A stretch of DNA of 64,000 bases, taken from the NCBI RefSeq assembly GCF_001442805.1, contig NZ_CP011131.1:1736001-1800000 (forward strand), written 5' to 3'. Origin of the DNA: Lysobacter gummosus (GTDB lineage: Bacteria; Pseudomonadota; Gammaproteobacteria; Xanthomonadales; Xanthomonadaceae). Every line of letters begins with the position of its first letter. Position 1 is the first letter of the stretch. Shown here piece by piece: positions 17,201 to 25,230 of this stretch. The notes under the pieces are model-generated. The model ran no database searches, was not told the origin of the DNA, and saw nothing but the letters and a program-made list of their open reading frames with translations. Position numbers and translations under genes: made by a program.

Positions 17201-17592
17201 GTCCACGCCGCCGCGCGCGGCAGGCCACTGCGGTAGTCGTCGGGAAAACTCACCCGCGAGACCAGCCGGTAGCCGCGCTTGCGGATGGTTTCGATGTAGT
17301 CCGGCTCGCGGCTGCTGTCGCCCAGACGGCGGCGCAACTGGGCGATGGTCTTGTGGACCGGGTTGTCGCCGTAGAAAGTGCCGCGCCAGATTTCGATCAG
17401 CAGTTGTTCGGCGCTGATCACTTCGCCGGCGCGTTCGGCCAGGGCGATCAGCACTTCCATCATCCGCGGTTCCAGCGCGGTGACCACGCCGTCGCGCACG
17501 ATCGCCAGGCGGTCGGGTTGGACCAGCAGCGCGCCGATGCGGAACTGCGACACCGCGGCCAGGTTCTTGATCCGATCGATGCGTTGGGGCAT
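14269..17592 (-). CDS. Membrane-spanning wHTH-STAND ATPase-TPR transcriptional regulator
   Basis: A 1107-residue multidomain protein. An OmpR/CadC-type winged helix covers residues 17-112 (EPRMMEVLIALAERAGEVIS, ending IRKRGYRLVSRV). A STAND-type NTPase follows with Walker A GASGCGKTS at 179-187. A single membrane helix lies near 595-617 (GAIGALCLLALVSIGLGL), after which the rest is TPR-like helical repeats rich in Ala/Leu. The domain order places DNA binding and ATPase inside the cell and the TPR sensor outside, as in CadC-like regulators. The start at 17592 gives a short leader before the winged helix; longer starts add unrelated residues. The target promoter is unknown. Confidence 0.88.
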   Translation of the reverse strand: MPQRIDRIKNLAAVSQFRIGALLVQPDRLAIVRDGVVTALEPRMMEVLIALAERAGEVISAEQLLIEIWRGTFYGDNPVHKTIAQLRRRLGDSSREPDYIETIRKRGYRLVSRVSFPDDYRSGLPRAAAWTQGSPYVGLRSFDEAHAGVFFGRSRATAELLATLREQMDSQRRFVLVSGASGCGKTSLLRAGVMPLLRQDGGFDGLHALASAYFDLGACRGGDLLTRLAQSLCDWSLDGRPVFLPGECEWLTRQLRESPAALHARIDDAFARHTAPLAERAHLSLVVDHAEAAVAAPGITDADRRDLGVALTALCASTRVATIAITRSDFYPALIEGVPGLAELKAGDGHIDLLTPRLGEIGQIIRAPAALAGLSFEEDPDGSSRLDDVLRDAAAEHPDSLPLLQHTLQALYERQSSDGVLSLSTYRELGGLEGALAHRAEQVYAELPAAAQASVERVLAALIVIRPDSDAVTGRRVLWSSLDDAAARELAEAFVRARLFVGELSGGEPGFGVAHEALLRQWPRAREWVRENRHLLQARERLQRAARRWVTEGRRADHLLNPGRPLAEAREAARRLPDDLDADDLKFLHASERQQRRKQWLRVGAIGALCLLALVSIGLGLQAWQARREAEQRRDQAQQLVAFMLGDLAEQLRPIGNLKLLDSVGSQALAYLEYMPEADMQPRELVSHARALRTVGEVLMNQARFAEARAAFERANEASSLALAGAPESLDALAESGTTAYWLGYHDYQQKKFDGARTHWQAYLKASERLVERAPNDPRWQLELSYALNNLGTLAFSGQRSDEAGELFDRSVAIKRQLLAKKPGDKSLRFELVDSLSWLSSAQDMSGALTEAAQGYAAQTQMLRELIDSEPDADEWRRKLATSLLRSSVLALDRGRLDEAQTEIDEAVTLLDALVEQQPDNKVWRRNLGHAYSHAGLVASLSGARERAVERLRAAQRTLAPIMRETDPPPEWRLLDANVRLHLAQADPLTTSAQADTVVADLEKLHRAAPDDLPNRAGLGRALAWRGEFYAAAGDTARARQDWRRVDQLLADAAADSRSRVVLDAWARAQIRLGARDRAARQIAWLQRIGYRNPGFVAYYEADPQHP

Positions 17593-18020
17593 CGCAGCGT
17601 TCGCTCGCGTGTGCTTGTCAGCCGTCGGGGCCGGTGACGCATGAAGCCTCATGCGCGCCCCGCATCTGCGACGTCCGGCGACGGTAAGCACCGTGCGGCG
17701 TGACAGGCGAGAGGCCGCCATCGTCGTTGCGCCCCATCGCAACGTCAGGCGGGGTGTATTGCCTCACTAAAACTAACAAACCTTGCGCGTTTCGTCTGTA
17801 ACGAGAGCGCCAAATCGGTGCCGATCGGCAGTATGCGCACGCAGCGGCTCATCGGTGTCCGGTGCCGGTCGCGTTTTACGTAACGCGCGCGGGCGCGTGC
17901 ATCAATAATCGGGCCGGCAGCCGAGCGGGCCCGCGTGCGTGTCGGCGCGGGCAGCGGCTGGAGGCAGCGGCGCCGCGGTCGCGATGTTCGCGACCGGACG
18001 GCATCGCCGCCGCACGGGAA
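17593..18020. other. Intergenic region without a clear gene
   Basis: The region lies between the start of the STAND regulator and the terminator of the Cys-rich peptide gene. I see no convincing ORF or repeat. It includes a more AT-rich stretch near 17758-17800 (actaaaactaacaaacc), which may hold the regulator promoter. Confidence 0.5.
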
Positions 18021-18058
18021 TAAAAAAAGCCGGCCGGGGGCCACCCCCCGCGGCCGGC
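18021..18058 (-). terminator. Rho-independent terminator of the Cys-rich peptide gene
   Basis: On the minus strand, arms gccggccg and cggccggc (18051-18058 and 18029-18036) enclose a GC-rich loop and are followed by a run of seven T. It sits 23 nt past the peptide gene stop. Confidence 0.85.
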
Positions 18059-18080
18059 AGAGGCTTGCAGCCGAGGGGGA

Positions 18081-18302
18081 TCAGCCGCAGCAATAGCAAA
18101 CCAAAGGACGTCCGGGACCGCCGGGGCCGAGATCGCCGCCGAATTCGGCGCACTCGGTGCGGCAGGCGAAGGCGTCGCACGATTCCGATTGCGCCGGCGC
18201 GCTGCCGTTGCCGGCGACTACCTGGAAGGCGCCGAATCCCATCGCGGCCGTGAACAGCAGACTCGCCAGGACGACTCGTACACCACGATTACGCTTGATC
18301 AT
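18081..18302 (-). CDS. Small secreted six-cysteine peptide
   Basis: 73 residues. An N-terminal signal-like segment (VVLASLLFTAAMGFGAF) is followed by a mature part of about 40 residues with six cysteines at 42, 47, 51, 69, 71 and 72, ending VCYCCG. The spacing C-x3-C and C-x-C recalls the CS-alpha-beta motif of defensin-like peptides, but homology is not shown. It could also be a metal-binding peptide or a RiPP precursor. The ORF is followed by a strong terminator. The thioredoxin-like gene lies upstream in the same direction. Confidence 0.7.
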   Translation of the reverse strand: MIKRNRGVRVVLASLLFTAAMGFGAFQVVAGNGSAPAQSESCDAFACRTECAEFGGDLGPGGPGRPLVCYCCG

Positions 18303-18498
18303 TGCTCAGCTCCTGTCGATGTCGCCGCGGTCCATGCCGAAAGCTCCGGCGGGCGCGGCGGTGGCGCCGGCCGGCATGATTGCCGATCCGGTCGGGCGGC
18401 GAGGCCGTGCCGTGGCCTCGCCTTACACCAGTAACGAACTCCTGAAGCCGCCGACGGCGCCATCGCCAGACCGCGGCGAGAGCCCGTCGCGCTCGCGC

Positions 18499-19128
18499 CT
18501 AACGGGACGCGAGCGGTCGTTGCATTGTGGTCGCCGGCGCGGACCGTGGCTGTGCCACCGCCATCAGTTCGCGCAAGGTCTGCTTGTCGTTGATCTCGCC
18601 CACGTGCTGGTAACGCACGCGGCCGTCGCGGCCGATCACCAGCAGCGACGGCACCTTGCGCGCGCGGAACAGCGCGGAGGTGCGGCGGTCGTCGTGGGCG
18701 ATCAGCGGGAAGTCGAGCCCGTGTTCGCGCGCGTAGGCGGCGGTCTGCGCGGGCGAGGCGAAGGCGACGCCGATCAGCTCGGTGCCGCTGGAGCCCGCGC
18801 GCAACTGCTCGGCCGCGCGCTTGAGCTGCGGCAGCGAGGCGCGGCAACGCGGGCAGGTGGTGGTGAAGAAGAACAGCACCTGGGTATCGGCGCGCGGCTG
18901 GCCGAGTTCGCGGGTCTGTCCGTCCAGCGAGGTCAGCGCGACCTTCGGCACGTACATGCCGACGTAGGGTTGGGTGACGCGATCGACCAGCCAGCGCTGG
19001 TCCGCGCGCATGCGTCCGACCTGCCAGCCCAGCGCGAGCACGAGCGCGGTGGCGAGCGCCAGCGCCGCCCACAGCAGGCGTGGACCGAGCCGGGAAAACG
19101 GGTTTTGGGTGTCGGGTGGCGACGACAT
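18499..19128 (-). CDS. TlpA/ResA-type membrane-anchored thioredoxin
   Basis: 209 residues. An N-terminal membrane anchor (LLWAALALATALVLALGW, about residues 18-35) leads to a periplasmic thioredoxin/AhpC-TSA domain with active site TTCPRC (Cys-x-x-Cys) and the cis-Pro region VPSLLVIGRDGRV. It would reduce or rearrange disulfides in the periplasm. The six-cysteine peptide gene 196 nt downstream on the same strand is a plausible client (inference). The last 15 residues are a basic tail. Confidence 0.85.
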   Translation of the reverse strand: MSSPPDTQNPFSRLGPRLLWAALALATALVLALGWQVGRMRADQRWLVDRVTQPYVGMYVPKVALTSLDGQTRELGQPRADTQVLFFFTTTCPRCRASLPQLKRAAEQLRAGSSGTELIGVAFASPAQTAAYAREHGLDFPLIAHDDRRTSALFRARKVPSLLVIGRDGRVRYQHVGEINDKQTLRELMAVAQPRSAPATTMQRPLASR

Positions 19129-19392
19129 GCCTGCGACCCTAACAGCGCTCGCGAGCGGCGAACTTGACGCGGCTCACAGTGGCGACGCGGACGCGCGCGA
19201 GCGGCGTTCGGCGCCGACGAAGCGGGCGCGGCGACCGCGCCGCTCGCGCCCGACTCGGGAATCCGGCGCTTTCCTGCGCGTGCGTACACAGCACCGCGCG
19301 ACCCGGATCGCCGGGCCGCGCAGTGCCTCGTCATGACGATTGTCAGGCGCGGCCGGTGTTCGCCGTTCGCCGCGCCCGCGACTGCGCCGAGG

Positions 19393-20295
19393 TCAGCCCG
19401 CGCATTCGCGCGTCGTTGGCAACGCGAGCGCCGGCTTCTGCCGCAGCGCCTGCGCCGTCGCCACACCCAGCAGGGTGAGGCCGCCGCCGATCCAGTGATA
19501 AGTCTGCAAGGGCTCGCCGAGCAGCAGCACCGCGAACACGGCGGTGAACACCGGGGTGAGGTTCATCAGCACCGCGGTCTTGTCCGCGCCCAGCCGCAGC
19601 AGGCCGTGCATCCAGAACCACGGCGCCAGGGTCGAGGCGAACACGCCGGCGTACAGCACCAGCGGCAGGTTGTGCGCATTGAGCGCCACCGACGGCGCCA
19701 GCAGGAAACCCGGCAACAACAGCACCGTGCCGCAGACGATCTGCAGGTACAGCGATTCGCCGTTGGGAATCGGCAGCGCCCAGCGCTTGACCAGCACGCC
19801 GTACAGCGCATACGAGCACGCCGCCAGCAGCATCATCAACTCGCCGCGGCCCAGGCCTTGCTGCAGCAACCGCGCCGGATGGCCGCCGCTGAGCAGCCAG
19901 CTCAGGCCGGCGAAGGAAATCACCGCGCCGATCAGCATCCCCGGCGACGGCCGGGTCTTGAGCACGACCATGCCGATCAGCATCGTCATCGGCGGAATCG
20001 CCGCGACGATCAGGCCCATCGACATCGCGCTGACGCTGTGCGCGGCGAAATACGCCAGCGATTGATACATCACCATGCCCAGCGCCGACAGCACCAGCAG
20101 CTTGCGCCAGTACGGGCGCACCTGCGCGCGCAGCTTCCACACCCGCGGCAGCATGTACGGGGTCAGCACCAGCAGCGCGACCAGCCAGCGGTAGAACGAG
20201 ATCGCGGCCGGTTCGATGGCGCCGGCCGACAGCTTGCTGACGATCGTGTTTCCGGCCCAGATCAGCGTGGCCAGGATCGGCAGTAACAGATGCAT
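19393..20295 (-). CDS. EamA/DMT-family transporter
   Basis: A 300-residue, ten-helix inner-membrane protein with two EamA halves. The first starts LLPILATLIWAGNTIVSKL. The second contains LMLLAACSYALYGVLVKRW and ends with the typical LTPVFTAVFAVLLLGE helix. Family members export amino acids or metabolites or act as drug/metabolite exchangers. The ATG at 20295 starts directly at helix 1. It is divergent from an AraC regulator, with a 30-bp palindrome between them, so it is probably controlled by that regulator. Confidence 0.88.
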   Translation of the reverse strand: MHLLLPILATLIWAGNTIVSKLSAGAIEPAAISFYRWLVALLVLTPYMLPRVWKLRAQVRPYWRKLLVLSALGMVMYQSLAYFAAHSVSAMSMGLIVAAIPPMTMLIGMVVLKTRPSPGMLIGAVISFAGLSWLLSGGHPARLLQQGLGRGELMMLLAACSYALYGVLVKRWALPIPNGESLYLQIVCGTVLLLPGFLLAPSVALNAHNLPLVLYAGVFASTLAPWFWMHGLLRLGADKTAVLMNLTPVFTAVFAVLLLGEPLQTYHWIGGGLTLLGVATAQALRQKPALALPTTRECAG

Positions 20296-20349
20296 TGCGG
20301 GATTCCTTCGTACAACCGGTACAACGGTGGGGCGGCCTATTCTAGAATG

Positions 20350-20379
20350 TCGGGTAATCGGCAGATGCCGATAACCCGA
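20350..20379. promoter_or_regulatory. Palindromic operator between eamA-like and araC-like genes
   Basis: Arms tcgggtaatcggca and tgccgataacccga pair at 13 of 14 positions across a 2-nt spacer. The site is centred about 70 nt from the transporter start and 40 nt from the regulator start. Its position suggests the binding site of the divergent regulator or of a dimeric regulator of both genes. Confidence 0.6.
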
Positions 20380-20404
20380 CACGCCGTAGCGAAGCCCGGA
20401 CAAG

Positions 20405-21175
20405 ATGCGCCGCAGCCGCCAATTCCATTACCCCTACCGCTCGTTGCCGGGCCCCTTGCTGCTGCGCTACGAGGCGCTGGCGGTGGATACCGAAAGCGCG
20501 CTGCACCAGCATCCCTGGGGCCAGCTGGCGTTCGTGGAATCGGGCAGCATGGCCTTCGTGGTCGAAGGCCAGCCGTTCTTCGCGCCGCCCGGTTACGCGG
20601 TGTGGATTCCGCCGCGCATGGATCACACATCGCACAACCGCCGCGAGGTGAAGTGCCGGCTGATCAATATCGCCGAGCGCTACACGCCGAGCCTGCCCAG
20701 GGCGCCGGGCATCGTGCGTCTGCATCCGTTGTTCATCGCCGGGGTCGAGGACCTGTTCGATCGCGGCGTGGAGATCCCCGACACCCCGGCCGACCGGCGC
20801 CTGGCGCGGGTGTTGATCGACAAGCTGCTGGCCACGCCGATGCTGCAGCGGTTCGTGCCGCAGAGCGAGGACCGCTTGCTCGGGCCGATCCTGGACGCCT
20901 TGCAGCATGCGCCCGGCGACAACAGCACGCTGGAGGAATGGGCGCGGCGGGTGCATACCACCGAACGCACCTTGAGCCGGCGTTGTCGCGACGAGCTGGG
21001 CATGTCTTTCAGTCAGTGGCGGCAGCGCTTGCGCTTTCAGCAATCGATCCCGCTGCTGGAGCAGGGCCGCAGCGTGCAGCAGGTTGCGGCGCAGATGGGC
21101 TATGCCAGCGCATCTGCGTTCATCGCGATGTTTCAGCAGTTCAGCGGGACTACGCCGCAGAAGTTTCGGAAATAG
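20405..21175 (+). CDS. AraC-family transcriptional regulator
   Basis: 256 residues. The N-terminal half is a cupin-like sensor (HQHPWGQLAFVESGSM, FAPPGYAVWIPP, HTSHN). The C-terminal half carries two AraC helix-turn-helix motifs, the first around TLEEWARRVHTTERTLSRRCR and the second around VQQVAAQMGYASASAFIAMF, ending GTTPQKFRK. This is the short AraC subtype that often controls a neighbouring exporter. It is divergent from the EamA transporter, which is the likely target, and it probably controls itself through the palindrome at 20350. Confidence 0.9.
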   Translation: MRRSRQFHYPYRSLPGPLLLRYEALAVDTESALHQHPWGQLAFVESGSMAFVVEGQPFFAPPGYAVWIPPRMDHTSHNRREVKCRLINIAERYTPSLPRAPGIVRLHPLFIAGVEDLFDRGVEIPDTPADRRLARVLIDKLLATPMLQRFVPQSEDRLLGPILDALQHAPGDNSTLEEWARRVHTTERTLSRRCRDELGMSFSQWRQRLRFQQSIPLLEQGRSVQQVAAQMGYASASAFIAMFQQFSGTTPQKFRK

Positions 21176-21240
21176 AGCGACGCTCGTGCTGTCCTTCCTC
21201 TAACAGCGCCCTCGCTGTTCCTCTGACAGTGTTCTTGCTG

Positions 21241-21350
21241 TTCCCCCCTTTGAAAAAGGGGGGCAGGGGGGATTCGCTTTTGTCTTTGCCTTTAGCAACA
21301 ACAGCAACAGCAAATCCCCCTGCCCCCCTTTTTCAAAGGGGGGAACAGCA
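21241..21350. repeat. Palindromic interspersed repeat, family C, copy 2
   Basis: Outer arms ttcccccctttgaaaaaggg and cccttttt-caaaggggggaa flank ggggggattcgcttttg and caacagcaaatcccccc-like inner arms. It is the most compact of the three copies and sits in the gap between the convergent AraC and amidohydrolase genes. Confidence 0.85.
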
Positions 21351-21401
21351 AAGGCGGGGGGGCGATGCGGGGTGTGCGGCTGCGCGCGGGAGACGCCGAC
21401 C

Positions 21402-22838
21402 TCACTCCACTTCGGCCGCCACGCGCTTGCGCACATCCTCCAACATCGCATCCAACGCCTTGCGGTCATAAACCTTGCCGCGCAATACGAAGGTATCGAT
21501 CTTGCGAGTCGCGCCGATATCGCGCAGCGGATCGGCATCGAGCAGAACGATATCGGCGGCCTTGCCCGCTGCGAGCGAGCCGTGCAGCTTGTCCTGCCCC
21601 ATAAAGCGCGCGCCGTTGATGGTCGCCGCGCGCAAGGTCTGCAGCGGCGTCAGGCCGCTTTCGACGAAGCGCTGCATCTCATCGTGCAGGCCCACGCCGG
21701 GGTAATTGAAGGAATTGAGGAACCCCGCGTCGGTGCCGGCCAGAAGGTTCACCCCCGACTGCTGCAGCAGCGGCAGGATAGCGGCGTCGCGCTCGTAGCG
21801 CGCATGCCGGCGTTCGATCGCCGCCGCGTCGTCCTTGGCCGCGCGTTCCACCCGCCAGGCGTAGGTCGCGCGCAGGCCCGGGCCGATGTACTTGAGGTAG
21901 TCGTCGCCGCGGTGATCGTCGCGATCCAGATAGGTGGTTACGAAGCTGCCGTTGAGCGTCGGGGTGACCGCGGTGCCGCGCCGCGCCAGGCGCCGGTACG
22001 CCGCGCGCGCGGTCTTTTCGTCGAAGCTCGCCTGGATGCGGTTCCAGCCCTCCTTGGCGTCGATCTCGCCGCGCCGGACCATCGCGCCGATGTCGGCCTC
22101 CTGGGTCGAGCCGGCCTTGTACGCGTAGTCGATGTGCTCGATCGAACTCAGGCCCGCCGCGCTGACTTCGTCGATGGTCAGCGAGAACGGCACGTGCGCG
22201 GACACGCGCAAGCCGCGCGCATGCGCCTGCTTGAGCGCGTCCATGAACAATTCCGGCGAAAGGGTGTTGTCGGTGATCTTGACGAAATCGACCTTCCAGC
22301 CCTGCAACCGGTCCAGCGCCGCGGAGATCTCTTCGTGGCTGCCGACTTCGATGTCGCCCGGCCAGATCGATTTGTAGCCTTCAAGCTTCGGGCCCGAGGT
22401 GAAAATCGTCGGGCCCTGCAGCGACCCGGCCGCGACCGCGTCGCGCCATTCGAACACGCTCGGGCTCAGGTCGCCGGCCGCGTCGCGCACCGCGGCGATG
22501 CCGTGGGCCACGTACAGCGGCAACAGATTCTTGTTTTCCTCGATCAGCTTGTCGCCGCCGCCGAAATGCACGTGCATGTCCCACAGGCCCGGGATCGCGT
22601 ACTTGCCTTGCGCATCGATGCTGCGCGCGGCGTCGAAACCCGCGGCCTTGGCGTCGGCTTCGATCGCGACGATGCGGTCGCCGCGCACGGCGATCAACCG
22701 GTCCGCACGCAGCTTGCCGGCGACGACGTCGATCACCGCGGCGTGGCGGATCAGCAGATCCACCGGCTCGGCGGCACTGGCGGCGGCGGACGCGCACAAC
22801 AACAGCAGCGCGGCGGACACACGGGATTGAGTGGGCAT
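21402..22838 (-). CDS. Secreted amidohydrolase (imidazolonepropionase/prolidase-like superfamily)
   Basis: 478 residues. A signal peptide (ALLLLCASAAASAAE, residues 10-24) precedes an amidohydrolase fold. The metal motif is MHVHFGGG (H89, H91), further ligand-type His lie in RVSAHVPF and IEHIDY, and the late Asp is in GTDAGF. The C-terminal strand cap ADIVLLDADPL is typical. It is likely a zinc-dependent periplasmic hydrolase of cyclic amides or peptides, but the substrate is not readable. The start at 22838 begins the signal peptide; the open frame upstream to 23078 overlaps the next promoter region. Confidence 0.87.
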   Translation of the reverse strand: MPTQSRVSAALLLLCASAAASAAEPVDLLIRHAAVIDVVAGKLRADRLIAVRGDRIVAIEADAKAAGFDAARSIDAQGKYAIPGLWDMHVHFGGGDKLIEENKNLLPLYVAHGIAAVRDAAGDLSPSVFEWRDAVAAGSLQGPTIFTSGPKLEGYKSIWPGDIEVGSHEEISAALDRLQGWKVDFVKITDNTLSPELFMDALKQAHARGLRVSAHVPFSLTIDEVSAAGLSSIEHIDYAYKAGSTQEADIGAMVRRGEIDAKEGWNRIQASFDEKTARAAYRRLARRGTAVTPTLNGSFVTTYLDRDDHRGDDYLKYIGPGLRATYAWRVERAAKDDAAAIERRHARYERDAAILPLLQQSGVNLLAGTDAGFLNSFNYPGVGLHDEMQRFVESGLTPLQTLRAATINGARFMGQDKLHGSLAAGKAADIVLLDADPLRDIGATRKIDTFVLRGKVYDRKALDAMLEDVRKRVAAEVE

Positions 22839-23058
22839 GCGGACTCCTGACAGGGCCGGTGGACGGAAAGCGGAAACGGCCGGCCCATTCTGCCGCAGCG
22901 CGGCCGCGCGCCGGGTCGGCGACCGCCAACCCGGTCTTATTCCGCCAGACCCGGTCATGTCCATAATGGCGGCCGTGCCGCGACGATGCGGCCGGGCCGT
23001 GTTCCGTCCAATCAGACCCGCGCCGGCATTGCGGCGCCATGCCCACGGGAGGGGCTGG

Positions 23059-25230
23059 ATGAGGAAAGTCAAACGCATCGCGACGCCGCGTTCGCTCAGG
23101 CGCCGGGAGTTGCTGGACTGGGCGCACGAGATGACCGGCTTCTATGCGCGGCCGGCGAAAGTGCGGGCGGGGATGAGGCCGCCGTTCGAGCGCTACGACA
23201 AGTTGTTTCTCGGCGAGGATGTGGTCGCGGCGCTGGGCCTGCAGTTCAGCGACAAGTGCGCGTATTGCGAAATCCTGCTCGAGCCGGGGCAGGCATTGAT
23301 CGATCCGTTCCGACCGACCATGTCGGCGTCGGACCCCGCCACCGGCGAGCAAAGCGCCGATCACTACGCATGGCTGGCGTACGAGTGGCGCAATCTGGTC
23401 TTGGCGTGCCGCGAATGCGTTTCGGCCAAGCGCAATCATTTCCCCTTGCGTTCGCCGCGCGCCCGGCCGATGACGGCGTGGCGGGAAACCGTCGCGCTCG
23501 AAAAAAACCTGTTGATCGATCCCTGCCGGGATGAACCTGGCCGCCACCTGCATTTCCTGGGCAACGGCCGGCTGGCTTCGAAGGACGACAAGGGCGCGGC
23601 GACGATCGAGCTGCTCGGCTTGAATCGCGACTCTTTGGTCGAGGCGCGACGGCAAAGGATAGATCATGCGCTGAACTGGGTTTCTTCCCAGCTTTATCAT
23701 GAAGTTCTGGAAGATTTTCCCGATGGCAGCGCGCCGCATTGGGGCGCCGCGCTGTCGGCCCTGGATTCGGTGTTCTCCGCGACGATGCGGCGGATAGGTA
23801 GGCGACCGGGGGCGGGGCCGCGCTCGGTCGATCATCTCGGTCAATTGTTGGGACACGCCGAGGCGTGGAACGCCGCGGTCGCGGAGTATCTGAGCGATGT
23901 CATGGATGCGAACCGCCCGAGTCCGCCCCTGCCTACCGCTCCAGCTGGAAGACCGAGCAGCTGGTGGCCGCCGGCACCGGTCTACGTCGAATCGATCGTG
24001 GTGAACGACTTCAAGGCCATCGACGATCTGCGCCTGGAATTCCCGTCGCTGGGATCGGCTCGGGGCGAGGCCGCCAGCGTGATGCTCCTGGGCGAAAACG
24101 CCGCAGGTAAAAGCAGCGTGATGCAGGCGCTGGCGTTGGCGCTGATGGATGAGTATCAGCGCAAGGCCAGCCGCGCGCAGGGCATCGAGTTTCTTCCGCG
24201 CGATCGCGAGAACTGGGGCGTGTTGCCGGTGTTGCCCCGGGTCGAGGTGATCCTGTCTTCCGGCGAACGGCGCTGCGTTCATGTCGATGCGCTCGGGCGC
24301 TATCGCGACGAAATTAATGGTCGCGTGCCGATGGTGCTGGGTTACGGCGCCCGCCGCTTCTTCAAGGCGCATCAGGCCAAGACCGCCGGCCCGGCGCGCA
24401 GCTTGTTCGACCCTTTCGCTGTGCTGGAAGACCCGTCCGGATGGCTCAGGGAAAGCACCGCGGTGTACTTCGAGCCGGTCGCCCGCGCCATGCGCGAGAT
24501 CCTCGCCCTGCACGGCGACGACCGCGTGTTCCGGGCCGACGACGGCCATGTGATGGTTCAGGCCCACGGCCGGGTCACGCCGGTGGAGCGCATGAGCGAC
24601 GGTTACCGCGCCTTGTTCGCGATGGCGGTGGACATCATGCGGCGCATGGTCGAGGTCTGGGGCAACCTTGAGTACGCGCAGGGCATCGTCTTGATCGACG
24701 AGATCGACGTGCACCTGCACCCGCGCTGGAAGATCGAAGTGATCTCGGCGCTGCGCCGGGCGATGCCGAAGGTGCAATTCGTGGTCACCGCTCACGACGC
24801 CCTATGCCTGCGCGGCATGCGCGACGGCGAGGTACACGTCCTGTACCGCGACGAACACGACCGCATCCGCCTGCGCGAGGATCTGCCCAACATCGAGCTG
24901 ATGCGCACCGATCAGTTGCTGACCTCGGACTTGTTCGGCCTGCTCAGCACCGCCCGGCCCGAGGTCGATGCGCATCTGCATCGTTACGCCTATCTGCTCG
25001 GCAAGCCGGAACTCGACGCCGGCGAACAGCGCGAGCGCGAGTTGCTGGCCGGGCATGTGTCGGCGTTGCCGCTGGGTGACACGCCGACAGAGCAACTGAT
25101 CGGCGAGGCCACCGAGCGCTATCTGCGCGGGCGCCGCAGCAAACCCGTCGCCGAACGCGCCAGCATGCGCGAGGACGCATTGCGCGAAATCGTCGCCTTG
25201 CTCGAAGCCGGCGCGGAGCGGGAGGCATGA
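23059..25230 (+). CDS. HNH nuclease domain fused to RecF/PtuA-like ATPase
   Basis: 723 residues. An N-terminal HNH-like domain has zinc cysteines C67-x2-C70 (CAYC) and C117-x2-C120 (CREC) with the intervening DHYAWLAYEWRN. Then comes an SMC/RecF-type ATPase: Walker A GENAAGKSS at 345-353, a signature-like MSDGYR near residue 512, Walker B GIVLIDEIDVHLHP from 542, and switch FVVTAHD. The organisation recalls PtuA of Septu plus an extra nuclease domain. At the position where the partner has EHYRPK, this domain reads DPFRPT, so the usual HNH histidine appears absent. GGGAGG lies just upstream of the ATG at 23059. The stop overlaps the next start (ATGA). Confidence 0.82.
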   Translation: MRKVKRIATPRSLRRRELLDWAHEMTGFYARPAKVRAGMRPPFERYDKLFLGEDVVAALGLQFSDKCAYCEILLEPGQALIDPFRPTMSASDPATGEQSADHYAWLAYEWRNLVLACRECVSAKRNHFPLRSPRARPMTAWRETVALEKNLLIDPCRDEPGRHLHFLGNGRLASKDDKGAATIELLGLNRDSLVEARRQRIDHALNWVSSQLYHEVLEDFPDGSAPHWGAALSALDSVFSATMRRIGRRPGAGPRSVDHLGQLLGHAEAWNAAVAEYLSDVMDANRPSPPLPTAPAGRPSSWWPPAPVYVESIVVNDFKAIDDLRLEFPSLGSARGEAASVMLLGENAAGKSSVMQALALALMDEYQRKASRAQGIEFLPRDRENWGVLPVLPRVEVILSSGERRCVHVDALGRYRDEINGRVPMVLGYGARRFFKAHQAKTAGPARSLFDPFAVLEDPSGWLRESTAVYFEPVARAMREILALHGDDRVFRADDGHVMVQAHGRVTPVERMSDGYRALFAMAVDIMRRMVEVWGNLEYAQGIVLIDEIDVHLHPRWKIEVISALRRAMPKVQFVVTAHDALCLRGMRDGEVHVLYRDEHDRIRLREDLPNIELMRTDQLLTSDLFGLLSTARPEVDAHLHRYAYLLGKPELDAGEQRERELLAGHVSALPLGDTPTEQLIGEATERYLRGRRSKPVAERASMREDALREIVALLEAGAEREA

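Noticed and set aside
15142..17637. 831-codon open frame opposite the STAND regulator
   Set aside because: Gln/Arg/Ala-rich sequence without motifs; it is the complement of a clear multidomain gene.
22381..24795. 804-codon minus-strand frame across the amidohydrolase and HNH-ATPase
   Set aside because: It crosses two unrelated genes and has no recognisable domain; an antisense shadow.
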